Shown: positions 1 through 6,527 of the stretch, one piece after another | Position numbering within the stretch: the first letter of the stretch is position 1 | Layout: each line of letters opens with the position of its first letter | Position numbers and translations under genes: made by a program | Source: an uncultured Bacteroidota bacterium | Lineage (GTDB): Bacteria > Bacteroidota > Bacteroidia > Flavobacteriales > Flavobacteriaceae | DNA: 12,791 nucleotides | Assembly: GCA_903819815.1 (NCBI GenBank) | Contig: CAIJFC010000032.1 | Location: 1 to 12,791, forward strand | Direction: 5' to 3' | Notes under the pieces: model-generated | Told to the model about the DNA's origin: nothing | Seen by the model: the letters and a program-made list of their open reading frames with translations, nothing else | The model's database searches: none

Positions 1-81
1 GGCTAGTTTTTTTCATTTAGATTTATTAACCAGATCACCACAATAGATTTGTCAATGGGATTTTATTTCAGATTCTATTAG

Positions 82-102
82 ATGCTGAAACAAGTTCAGC
101 AT
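82..102. repeat. Short hairpin palindrome, left copy
   Basis: Perfect 8-bp inverted repeat ATGCTGAA / TTCAGCAT around a 5-base loop (acaag). A second copy with one loop difference and the same flanks (gatg... and ...catg-c) lies at 1315-1335 in the same orientation. Together the two copies bracket the toxin-antitoxin genes. Palindromes of this CTGAA/TTCAG type recur between genes in flavobacteria, as far as I recall, so this is probably a dispersed REP-like repeat and not a site specific to this locus. Confidence 0.75.
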
Positions 103-140
103 GACAAATGGGTTGAGTTAAATATAATGTTAAATATTTC

Positions 141-155
141 TCCCAATGATTGGGA
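141..155. promoter_or_regulatory. Palindromic operator candidate of the toxin-antitoxin operon
   Basis: TCCCAATGATTGGGA is a perfect inverted repeat with 7-bp arms and a single central base. It overlaps the TTG of the proposed -33 element (150-152), so a bound protein would block RNA polymerase. MqsA-type antitoxins bind short palindromes in front of their own operon, so the HTH protein encoded at 591-1088 is the obvious candidate ligand. Symmetry and position are seen directly; binding is inferred. Confidence 0.6.
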
Positions 156-179
156 ATTTAATAATAAATGATATATTTG
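150..179 (+). promoter_or_regulatory. Promoter of the toxin-antitoxin operon
   Basis: TTG (150-152), a 19-base spacer and TATATTTG (172-179) fit the Bacteroidetes sigma-A consensus TTG-N17-23-TAnnTTTG exactly. Transcription would begin near 185. An in-frame ATG at 168 therefore lies inside the promoter and cannot be the start used by this transcript. Confidence 0.7.
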
Positions 180-203
180 TATTTATATTATAATCCATAC
201 AAA

Positions 204-587
204 ATGATGTTAGAATTACCCAATACCGCAGAGAATATTACTTTAATTCAAGATTTTTTAGATGAAACTAGAAGGAGAATCTTTGAAGGGGTAGAAATAA
301 CATTTACAAGTAAAGCCAATTCAGAATTGCAAGATCTAGTTTTAGATTTTGAAATAGAAATTGAAGATATCGAGGAAGCTATTGAAAATTTGACTACAGA
401 AAATTATTACAGAGGTATAGACCCTTCGAATTCTGCCGATTTTAATGTGTGCGCTTTTTGTACTAAAATAGGGAAAAGTAATGTAGAAATTTATCTAAAA
501 TATGGATTAGAAGTAAGTGGTTTACAGATACTATTATTTTCAAATCATTTGCCAAAATACCCAATGGCGCAACCTTTTAAAATTTAA
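204..587 (+). CDS. MqsR-like toxin of a type II toxin-antitoxin module
   Basis: Small protein of 127 residues, proposed to be an mRNA-cleaving toxin of the MqsR group (RelE-like fold). What is seen: a segment with an LDFEIEIEDIEEAIENL core (about residues 47-63) followed by the NYYRG motif, then a strand VEIYLKYGLEV (94-104) that matches the (V)YLKI strand of MqsR, and a C-terminal S-x-H-x5-P-M-x2-PFK motif (113-126) that I recall from Bacteroidetes MqsR-family toxins. The frame is open up to an ATG at 168, but that codon lies within the TATATTTG promoter box. Translation should therefore start at ATG 204 (or 207), which removes a hydrophobic tyrosine-rich tail not expected of the family. The gene sits 3 bp before its partner, toxin first, as in mqsRA and unlike most type II modules. 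Catalytic residues were not assigned individually. The alternative is another RelE-fold toxin of unknown target. Confidence 0.68.
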   Translation: MMLELPNTAENITLIQDFLDETRRRIFEGVEITFTSKANSELQDLVLDFEIEIEDIEEAIENLTTENYYRGIDPSNSADFNVCAFCTKIGKSNVEIYLKYGLEVSGLQILLFSNHLPKYPMAQPFKI

Positions 588-590
588 ACT

Positions 591-1088
591 ATGGAAACTA
601 AAAAAATATTAACAAGAGATAATTCAACTACTGACGAGTTAACTGTTGTTGAAGAAAAAGAATACAAAGGAATCAAATTAAAATATAATGAGTTCTTTTA
701 TTTGGATTATTCTGTAGATGAAAATACAGGTTTAATAAATAAAGAAACGAAAGAGAAGTATTACACCAAAAATCAAATGCAACGTAATATCAAAGCATTA
801 AAAAATGCCTATCATATTGCGAAAGGAGCTGCTTCACCAAATGAAATCATCGACTTCAGAAACAAATACAAAATTTCGGCATCTATGTTTAGTGTAATAT
901 TAGGTTTTAGCAAAAACACTATTTCAAATATAGAAAATGAAGGCATTACTTCTTTGTCTAGTGGTCGATTGATAAAAATGTGTTTAGAAAATAAAAAAGT
1001 AGTTTATAAATATGTTCAATTGTGCGATGCAATCGATAATGTAAAAAAAGAAGAAATATCAAAAAGATTAATGGAAGAATGTACTTAA
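591..1088 (+). CDS. MqsA-like HTH antitoxin without a zinc domain
   Basis: 165-residue partner of the upstream toxin and likely autorepressor of the operon. Residues 83-120 form an XRE/MqsA-type helix-turn-helix: PNEIIDFRNKYKISASMF, then a GFSKNTISNIENE recognition region, then SLSSGRLIK. This resembles the HTH of MqsA (YgiT family). E. coli MqsA carries an N-terminal zinc domain with paired CxxC motifs. Here the only cysteines are at 131, 145 and 164, so there is no such domain. Instead residues 1-60 are charged and rich in Lys, Glu and Tyr and presumably contact the toxin. Bacteroidetes homologues of this zinc-less type are familiar to me, but I cannot check their distribution. The ATG lies 3 bp after the toxin stop, so the two are probably cotranslated. 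No terminator follows directly; the palindrome at 1120-1235 is the nearest candidate. Confidence 0.68.
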   Translation: METKKILTRDNSTTDELTVVEEKEYKGIKLKYNEFFYLDYSVDENTGLINKETKEKYYTKNQMQRNIKALKNAYHIAKGAASPNEIIDFRNKYKISASMFSVILGFSKNTISNIENEGITSLSSGRLIKMCLENKKVVYKYVQLCDAIDNVKKEEISKRLMEECT

Positions 1089-1119
1089 TTTAAACCGTTG
1101 GTGTAATAATTAAAAATAA

Positions 1120-1235
1120 TTTTGCCACGAATTTTCGAATTTTTCAATTTTACTTTTCGATTTTATTCGAATTTTCATCATAGATGAAATAATTTTCACC
1201 AGTTTTTCTTAGATATTCGAGTATTCGTGGCAAAA
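1120..1235. repeat. 116-bp imperfect palindromic element
   Basis: The ends TTTTGCCACGAAT (1120-1132) and ATTCGTGGCAAAA (1223-1235) are perfect 13-bp inverted repeats. The match continues inwards to 21 bases with two mismatches (TCGAAT arms). Near the centre is a second perfect inverted repeat, TTTCATC-ata-GATGAAA (1173-1189). The CCACGAAT end is shared with the hairpin at 4177-4245, so both probably belong to one intergenic repeat family. No convincing gene lies inside. It could fold as a long cruciform or RNA hairpin, or be a degraded MITE-like unit. It accounts for most of the gene-free stretch 1089-1390. Confidence 0.65.
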
Positions 1236-1314
1236 AGAAAAAAATTAATAACGATTTTCGAATTACACCCCATGGGTTAATTTCATAAGTGTTAAGATTA
1301 CTAACTTTATCGAG

Positions 1315-1335
1315 ATGCTGAAACCAGTTCAGCAT
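1315..1335. repeat. Short hairpin palindrome, right copy
   Basis: ATGCTGAA / TTCAGCAT with loop accag. This is a direct repeat of the element at 82-102, differing at one loop base. It stands between the toxin-antitoxin module and the terminator of the convergent gene, so the pair encloses about 1.2 kb of accessory DNA. Confidence 0.75.
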
Positions 1336-1342
1336 GGCAAAA

Positions 1343-1372
1343 ACAAAAAAAGCCAGGAAATTTTCCTGGCTT
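1343..1372 (-). terminator. Rho-independent terminator of the 503-residue gene
   Basis: Read on the minus strand, stem AGCCAGG / CCTGGCT (1351-1357 with 1365-1371, extended by A-T pairs) is followed directly by a T-rich run, complementary to aaacaaaaaa at 1341-1350. It lies about 20 bp beyond the stop codon at 1391. Confidence 0.85.
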
Positions 1373-1390
1373 AAATTATATAATATTGAA

Positions 1391-2902
1391 TTAGTTATTG
1401 ATTTCCAAAACTTTATTTGGGTCGTAACCAAAAAGATGGTGTTTCTTAATAATTTCACTAATTCCTTGTGGAAGCATGTTTTCCCAACCAGTTTGTCCCT
1501 CGCTAATCATTTTTAGAACTTCCCTTGAGAAAATTTCTAAATTCTGAGGGTCGTAATCTTCAATATCTATTACTTTACCATTGAATTTAAAGAATTTGTA
1601 TAACTCTTTCATTCTTGGGTGAACTTTTAGATTCTCAGAGTTAATAATTTCTTTGTTTTCGGCTATCATTGGATATAAGAAAACTTTTAAATCGCGATAG
1701 AATAATTTTCCAAACGCCTCCAAAATCCCTCCACTTAAATGGCGGTAGTATTTTTCGTCAAAAATATCAATTAAGTTGTTTACTCCCATTGCTAATCCCA
1801 TACGAGCTTTAGTGTAATTTGAGAAATATTCAACCACACGATAAAATTCTTGGAAGTTAGAAATCATTACGGTTTGTCCTAAAGAACATAGTAATTCCGC
1901 TCGGTCCATGAAATCGCGTTCGTCTATTTCTCCGTCAGAGCGCAAGTTAGAAAGTGTAATTTCAAAAACAACTAATGTGTTTTCTTTATCAACTTTATTC
2001 TCTTTGAGGAACATTTTTAAGGAATGCTCGTACATGTCCATATTTACCTTGGTTACCGGCCTAAAACTTCCACGTAATGCCAAGATATTTTTTTTGTATA
2101 AAATCGCTGCAGGCAATATATTTTTACCGCTTGGGTCAAACATCACCGCGTCGGTCATGCCGTTTTTAACCAATTGTAAACTCATTAATCGGTTGTCCAC
2201 ATTTGCAAAGCGAGGTCCTGAAAAATTGATAGTATCAATCTCTAATTGGTCTTTATCTAAGTGGTCGTATAAATAACGAAGTAGTTTTTTAGGATCGTTG
2301 TATTTGTAATAGGCACCATAAATTAAATTTACTCCTAAAATACCTAAAGTTTCTTGTTGCAATTTAGCATCCGTTTCTTTAAATCGAATGTGAATTATAA
2401 TTTCGTTTATTGCTTCGTCAGGTTCAATTTGAAATCGAATTCCCATCCAACCGTGTCCTTTGAATTTTTTTGCAAAGTCAATCGTTGCTACCGTATTGGC
2501 ATAACTAAAAAACATTTTATTAGGATGTTTTTCACGACTTAATCGGTTTTCAATTAATGCATATTCGTGGGATAGCATTTTTTTTAAGCGACTTTCAGTT
2601 ACGTATCTTCCGTCTTCTTCATCGCCATAAATAGCGTCACTAAAATCTTTATCGTAGGCAGACATTGCTTTTGCAATTGTTCCAGAAGAACCACCAGCTC
2701 TAAAAAAATGTCTTACTGTTTCTTGTCCAGCTCCAATTTCCGCAAAAGTACCATAGATATTTTCGTTTAAATTGATACGAAGTGCTTTGTCTTTAATAGA
2801 AGGGATTTGTTCGATGACTTTGTCACCTTTTAATTTAATTTCAGTCACTTTTTTATGATTTACAATAAACTTGTTTACAAAGTTAGTAAAATAGGACTTC
2901 AA
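1391..2902 (-). CDS. Conserved protein of unknown function (503 residues)
   Basis: Soluble protein of about 500 residues. I see no signal peptide or membrane segment. I recognise the type as widely conserved in Flavobacteriia but know no proven function; transferred names in the literature or databases should not be trusted. The most distinctive stretch is near residues 53-84: EIGAGQETVRHFFRAGG, SSGTIAKAMSAYDKD, rich in glycines and suggestive of a binding loop. Other conserved-looking patches are YANTVATIDFAKKFKGHGWMGIRFQ (about 134-158) and FDPSGKNILPAAILYKKNILALRGSFRP (about 255-282). The frame opens with TTG at 2900-2902, directly after an in-frame TAA; no ATG is available for over 70 codons. 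A GTG at 2846-2848 would give 485 residues. A promoter-like TAACTTTG box at 2878-2885 on the minus strand favours the later start, while the continuous reading of the first 18 codons leaves the TTG possible. It has its own terminator and is divergent from the MBL gene. Confidence 0.8.
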   Translation of the reverse strand: MKSYFTNFVNKFIVNHKKVTEIKLKGDKVIEQIPSIKDKALRINLNENIYGTFAEIGAGQETVRHFFRAGGSSGTIAKAMSAYDKDFSDAIYGDEEDGRYVTESRLKKMLSHEYALIENRLSREKHPNKMFFSYANTVATIDFAKKFKGHGWMGIRFQIEPDEAINEIIIHIRFKETDAKLQQETLGILGVNLIYGAYYKYNDPKKLLRYLYDHLDKDQLEIDTINFSGPRFANVDNRLMSLQLVKNGMTDAVMFDPSGKNILPAAILYKKNILALRGSFRPVTKVNMDMYEHSLKMFLKENKVDKENTLVVFEITLSNLRSDGEIDERDFMDRAELLCSLGQTVMISNFQEFYRVVEYFSNYTKARMGLAMGVNNLIDIFDEKYYRHLSGGILEAFGKLFYRDLKVFLYPMIAENKEIINSENLKVHPRMKELYKFFKFNGKVIDIEDYDPQNLEIFSREVLKMISEGQTGWENMLPQGISEIIKKHHLFGYDPNKVLEINN

Positions 2903-2919
2903 TTAAAGAATTTTAATAT

Positions 2920-2927
2920 TATTTTTG
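2920..2927 (+). promoter_or_regulatory. -7 box in front of the MBL hydrolase gene
   Basis: TATTTTTG fits TAnnTTTG. No TTG lies at the expected 17-23 bp upstream, so the -33 half is weak or absent. Transcription from it would start only about 5-8 bases before the GTG start at 2940, giving an almost leaderless mRNA. Confidence 0.45.
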
Positions 2928-2939
2928 TAAAAAAAATAC

Positions 2940-3707
2940 GTGAAAGTTTATTTTTTAGGTACCGGTACTTCGCAAGGAATCCCAGTAATTGGTAGTAATC
3001 ATCCTGTTTGCCTAAGCGATAATCCAAAAGACAAACGGTTAAGAGTTTCTGTTTGGGTTTCTTGGGATAACTTTTCTTTAATTATTGATTGCGGCCCCGA
3101 TTTTAGACAACAAATGCTAGCCTCAAAATGTTCCAAAGTTGATGCGATTTTATATACCCACGAACATGCCGATCACACTGCTGGATTAGACGACATCCGA
3201 CCTTTTAATTTTAAACATGGCGATATTCCAATTTATGCACACCAGCGAGTTTTAAATAATTTAAAAAGACGTTTTGATTATATTTTTGAAACGGAAAACA
3301 AGTATCCTGGTGCTCCAACAGTATCTCCAATTGAAGTAGTAAATAAGGAATCATTTGTATTGGGTGGAAAAGAAATTATTCCTATAAATGTGATGCACGG
3401 AAGTCTTCAAGTTTTTGGTTATCGAATTGAATCTTTCGCTTATTTAACCGATGTTAAAACTATTGATAATCAAGAACTTGAAAAATTAAAAAATCTTGAC
3501 GTTTTAGTGGTAAATGCCTTACGAGAGGAACATCATAATACCCATTTTAATTTGCAAGAAGCTTTGGATTTCATCGCATTGGTACAACCTAAAAAAGCCT
3601 ATTTAACTCATATTAGTTACCATCTTGGATTTCATAATGAAGTTCAAAATAAACTACCTGATACAATTAATTTGGCTTACGATAATCTTGAAATAAATAT
3701 ATTATAA
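2940..3707 (+). CDS. PhnP-like MBL-fold metallo-hydrolase
   Basis: 255-residue cytoplasmic metallo-beta-lactamase-fold enzyme, closest in pattern to the PhnP (phosphoribosyl cyclic phosphodiesterase) / RNase Z-like group. Metal ligands are visible: THEHADH (H74, H76, D78, H79), H153 (VMHG), D171 (YLTDV) and H224 in LTHISYH, with H228 as a further conserved histidine. The N-terminal FLGTGTSQGIP and the CGPDFRQQM block are typical of this group. The start is GTG at 2940 with no better upstream codon; FLGTGTSQG directly after it shows the N-terminus is complete. No phn (phosphonate) genes are nearby, so a role in C-P lyase metabolism is not supported; a general cyclic phosphodiester or nucleotide hydrolase is as far as the sequence goes. 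The stop overlaps the next ATG by one base (TAATG), so the two genes form an operon. Confidence 0.9.
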   Translation: MKVYFLGTGTSQGIPVIGSNHPVCLSDNPKDKRLRVSVWVSWDNFSLIIDCGPDFRQQMLASKCSKVDAILYTHEHADHTAGLDDIRPFNFKHGDIPIYAHQRVLNNLKRRFDYIFETENKYPGAPTVSPIEVVNKESFVLGGKEIIPINVMHGSLQVFGYRIESFAYLTDVKTIDNQELEKLKNLDVLVVNALREEHHNTHFNLQEALDFIALVQPKKAYLTHISYHLGFHNEVQNKLPDTINLAYDNLEINIL

Positions 3708-4171
3708 TGAAACATTCGCTTTTACTTTACCTTTTTATTCTAGCATTGGTTTTTAATATTTTCACTTATGCCTACTATTCAAAACAGGTTGAATTTCAAA
3801 ATAGTCAATTAGAAAAGCTGACTAAAAAGTTTCAATCAAAAGAAACTGAATTCAAATCAAAACTCCAAGAGGCAAATTACTTTACCACAAAAATGGATCA
3901 AAAAAGTGATATAACAACTTTAATCCCTTCTTTAAAAGAGGCTTTATTGAAATTTAATGAGAACCCAAATGGAAATCCCTATACTGGTCAAAAGAAGTTC
4001 GGTTTGAATAAATTTACCATTAATAAAATTAAAGTCATCAACCACCGATGGATTATAGCTGATTTTAGTGATGGTGAAAACTGGGGAGAAGTCTTATTGA
4101 AGTATTTTGTAAACGAAGACAAAAGCTTTTCCTTTGAGGTCAACCAATCTTTGTTGTTTCCAAAAAAATAA
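3707..4171 (+). CDS. Membrane-anchored coiled-coil protein, function unknown
   Basis: 154 residues. One N-terminal hydrophobic segment (about 4-23, LLLYLFILALVFNIFTYAYY) acts as a signal anchor. It is followed by a Lys/Glu/Gln-rich likely coiled coil (about 26-57) and then a compact C-terminal domain with aromatic strands (HRWIIADFSDGENWGEVLLKYF, about 113-134). No lipobox cysteine is present, so it is not a lipoprotein. The body most likely faces the periplasm. It is translationally coupled to the MBL hydrolase (TAATG). I do not recognise the family; a flavobacterial hypothetical protein is the safest name. The hairpin repeat at 4177-4245 probably ends the transcript. Confidence 0.8.
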   Translation: MKHSLLLYLFILALVFNIFTYAYYSKQVEFQNSQLEKLTKKFQSKETEFKSKLQEANYFTTKMDQKSDITTLIPSLKEALLKFNENPNGNPYTGQKKFGLNKFTINKIKVINHRWIIADFSDGENWGEVLLKYFVNEDKSFSFEVNQSLLFPKK

Positions 4172-4176
4172 TTTTT

Positions 4177-4245
4177 TAACCACGAATTACACGAATTTCC
4201 ACTAATAAATTCGTGCTAATTAGTGAAATTCGTGTCTGCTTTTTT
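4177..4245 (+). terminator. CCACGAATT hairpin repeat acting as a terminator
   Basis: Arms 4189-4206 (ACACGAATTTCCACTAAT) and 4219-4235 pair over 17 bp with one bulged base and a 12-base loop, followed on the + strand by a six-T run (4240-4245). It is placed just after the + strand operon. The repeated words CACGAATT/AATTCGTG mark it as a member of a dispersed repeat family, related at its left end to the element at 1120-1235. It also separates two convergent operons, but on the minus strand it has no good T run. Confidence 0.7.
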
Positions 4246-4279
4246 ATTCGTATTTGTTTTAATTCAAGTCTTTTGAGGT

Positions 4280-4927
4280 TTATTTTTCTAACAACCAGCT
4301 TTTTAAGTCATAAAAATTCTGTGGGGAAACGCCATGACCAATAGGGTATTCTTTATAAGTAGAATTAATTCCTAAGCTTTTTAATATAGGATCTGTTTTT
4401 CGAGCCCATTCTACAGGGATTACTTGGTCAACAGTACCATGTGATGAAAATATTTTTAAACTACTAAAATCATTATTTTGGTAGTTGACAATAGTAGTAT
4501 CTAAATTTAAATAGCCACTTAAAGCTCCAACACGTTGAACTATTTTAGGATAAGAAAGAGCAATAGAATAACTCAAAATAGAACCTTGGCTGAAGCCGAT
4601 TAAGGTAATATTGGAAATGTCGATTGGGAATTTTGATTTTAGTTCTTCTAAGAATTTAACCACTAAATCTCTTGAAAGTACTGCTTGATCGTGATCTGAA
4701 AATTTATTTTGATCGGCATCAAAATTGATTGCATACCATGCATAACTTCCATATTGTAAATCATAGGGTGCTCTGGCAGAAATAACATAATATTCGTCGG
4801 GTAATTCAGAAGCAAATGAAAATAAATCGTCTTCGTTGCTCCCATAACCGTGCAATAAAAGCAATAATGGGTTTTTATCTAGAAGGATTTTTGGTTCTCG
4901 AACTTTATATTCTAGTGATAATTCCAT
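4280..4927 (-). CDS. Alpha/beta-hydrolase, phospholipase/carboxylesterase family
   Basis: 215-residue serine esterase of the phospholipase/carboxylesterase family (acyl-protein thioesterase-like fold), cytoplasmic and without a signal peptide. Catalytic triad seen: nucleophile S113 in GFSQG, D167 in GTVDQVIP, H198 in GHGVS. HGYGSNEDDL (26-35) supplies the oxyanion loop. YAWYAINFD (62-70) and LSGYL (136-140) fit the family. Length is normal. It hydrolyses short acyl esters or thioesters in known relatives; the natural substrate here is unknown. It is the last gene of the four-gene operon, starting 2 bp after the DUF4870-type gene. Confidence 0.9.
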   Translation of the reverse strand: MELSLEYKVREPKILLDKNPLLLLLHGYGSNEDDLFSFASELPDEYYVISARAPYDLQYGSYAWYAINFDADQNKFSDHDQAVLSRDLVVKFLEELKSKFPIDISNITLIGFSQGSILSYSIALSYPKIVQRVGALSGYLNLDTTIVNYQNNDFSSLKIFSSHGTVDQVIPVEWARKTDPILKSLGINSTYKEYPIGHGVSPQNFYDLKSWLLEK

Positions 4928-4929
4928 TA

Positions 4930-5256
4930 TTATGAGATGGCTTTAAACCAATTTTGAAAATAGTGACCTAAAATTGGAATTGGTTTTTTTGACCCATTTA
5001 TGGCACTAACTATTCCATAGGTCATCAATACTGAAACCGAAATCCACATTGGCACTGTAATTAAAAGGGAGTTAAAATTGCTAATAATTAATCCCAAAGA
5101 TATGAATGTTAATGATATACCTAAGGATTGACGTATGTGAAAAGAAGCGAACGAATTTTTATTTTCACTATTCATGGACATTGCTATTGGTACGCCTACA
5201 ATTAAAATATAACTTGTAATAGCAATTGTTTTCCCTTCTTCAACAGAATTTTCCAT
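4930..5256 (-). CDS. Small DUF4870/Tic20-like membrane protein
   Basis: 108-residue inner-membrane protein with about three hydrophobic segments (roughly 9-28, 42-60, 63-85). The segment FASFHIRQSLGI (36-47) and the end PIPILGHYFQNWFK (92-105) match the pattern I know from DUF4870/Tic20-like small proteins, where a conserved FH-x-RQ-(A/S)LG motif starts the second helix. Biochemical function is not known. It lies 17 bp after the dihydroorotase-like gene and 2 bp before the esterase, so it is cotranscribed with both. Confidence 0.72.
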   Translation of the reverse strand: MENSVEEGKTIAITSYILIVGVPIAMSMNSENKNSFASFHIRQSLGISLTFISLGLIISNFNSLLITVPMWISVSVLMTYGIVSAINGSKKPIPILGHYFQNWFKAIS

Positions 5257-5273
5257 TTTTTAATACTTTATAT

Positions 5274-6527
5274 TTATGATAAAACTAATTTGTTTTGATG
5301 GTATATTCCATATACCTTACCTTTCATTTCTGTTCCTAAAAAGGCGGAATTTTTAGATTTTGAAAGGATATTTTCTTTCTCAAAAGTCCAATTTCCATTA
5401 GGATTAAAAAGGGTAATATTTGCTTTTTCTCCTTCTTTTATTGATGAATTTTCAATTCCGAAGAGTATTTTACTTGAGGTAAATTTTTCAATTATTTTTT
5501 CTAGAGGTAATACGGTCGTTAAAGCTCCAAAAGCTGATTCTAATCCGATGGTGCCGTTTTTAGATCCTTCAAATTCCATTTTCTTGTACTCAATGTCAAT
5601 CGGATTATGATCAGTGGTGATCATATCGATTGTATTGTTATTAACTCCTTCGATTAAAGCTTTTCTATCTTCTTCAGTTCTTAAAGGCGGTGAAACTTTA
5701 TATCTTGTATCAAATCCTTCTAATTTTTCATCATTTAAAACCAAATGATGAACGGCAGCGCTACAAGTCACATTTAAACCTTTGGCTTTTGCATTTTTTA
5801 TTAATTCTACCGATTTTGCGGTTGAAATGGTAGGAATATGCAATTTTCCACCAGTGTATTCTAAAAGGAATAGATTGCGAGATATTTGCAATTCTTCGGC
5901 CAAATTTGGATTCCCTTTTAAACCTAATCTTGTAGAAACAACCCCTTCATTTACTACGCCGTTCCCTTTAATATTGGCGTCTTGAGAATAGGCAATTAGT
6001 AAACCATCAAAATCTTGAACATACTGCAAACCTATTTTAAGTAGATTGGCATTGTCAATATCCTTATTGTAATCTCCAAAAGCGATAGCGCCAGCATTTT
6101 TCATATCGAATAATTCTGCCATATCTTTACCTTCACTATCTTTTGTGAAAGCACCAATGGGATATAATTCCGTTGCAGCTCCTTTTGCTTTATTTTTTAC
6201 AAAATTAATTTGAGCTTGATTGTCAATTATAGGGAAGGAGTTGGGCTGTAAAGCCACCGCTGTGAAACCGCTTTTTGCAGCTACATTTAATCCATTCGCA
6301 ATAGTTTCTCGTTCTTCATAACCAGGTTCTCCAAAAGAAACACTGCTGTCAAACCAACCTTGGGAAAGATGCAAATTCTCTAATTTTATTTCTTCAAAAC
6401 CATTTTCATTTGGGATTTTACTTCCAATTTTTTCAATTGTTCCAGATTTTATTTTCACATCAACCATTTGATTGTGAAAAGGACTTTTAGAATCAATTAT
6501 TGTAGCTTCACGGATAATTAGGTTCAT
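5274..6527 (-). CDS. Dihydroorotase-like protein, probably catalytically inactive
   Basis: 417-residue member of the cyclic amidohydrolase family, class I dihydroorotase type (pyrC naming is likely in automatic annotation). The overall pattern is kept: GEPGYEERETIANGLNVAAKSGFTA (66-90), CSAAVHHLVL (255-264), KVSPPLR (277-283), TTDHNP (304-309). The zinc site is not. The N-terminal D-x-H-x-H is D60-S-S-V-S64, so both histidines are serine and the substrate arginine of HLREPG is Gly66. The HCED region reads YSQDA (180-184), and the HVST histidine is Thr233 (IPTIST). Only Asp306 is clearly retained. A working zinc dihydroorotase is therefore unlikely; a structural partner, as with inactive dihydroorotase homologues that support aspartate carbamoyltransferase, or a new role is more plausible. 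The open frame extends to 6596, but the ATG at 6525-6527 begins the conserved domain and overlaps the upstream stop as ATGA, showing translational coupling. Confidence 0.85.
   Translation of the reverse strand: MNLIIREATIIDSKSPFHNQMVDVKIKSGTIEKIGSKIPNENGFEEIKLENLHLSQGWFDSSVSFGEPGYEERETIANGLNVAAKSGFTAVALQPNSFPIIDNQAQINFVKNKAKGAATELYPIGAFTKDSEGKDMAELFDMKNAGAIAFGDYNKDIDNANLLKIGLQYVQDFDGLLIAYSQDANIKGNGVVNEGVVSTRLGLKGNPNLAEELQISRNLFLLEYTGGKLHIPTISTAKSVELIKNAKAKGLNVTCSAAVHHLVLNDEKLEGFDTRYKVSPPLRTEEDRKALIEGVNNNTIDMITTDHNPIDIEYKKMEFEGSKNGTIGLESAFGALTTVLPLEKIIEKFTSSKILFGIENSSIKEGEKANITLFNPNGNWTFEKENILSKSKNSAFLGTEMKGKVYGIYHQNKLVLS

Noticed and set aside
168..203. N-terminal extension of the toxin from ATG 168
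   Set aside because: The ATG and the following codons lie inside the TATATTTG promoter box; starts at 204 or 207 fit better.
1150..1458. Minus-strand open frame of 102 codons
   Set aside because: It runs through the palindromic element, the terminator and into the 3' end of the 503-residue gene in another frame; no protein pattern or start signal.
2940..3707. Phosphonate (C-P lyase) function for the PhnP-like gene
   Set aside because: No other phn genes in the window; the MBL motifs alone do not establish that substrate.
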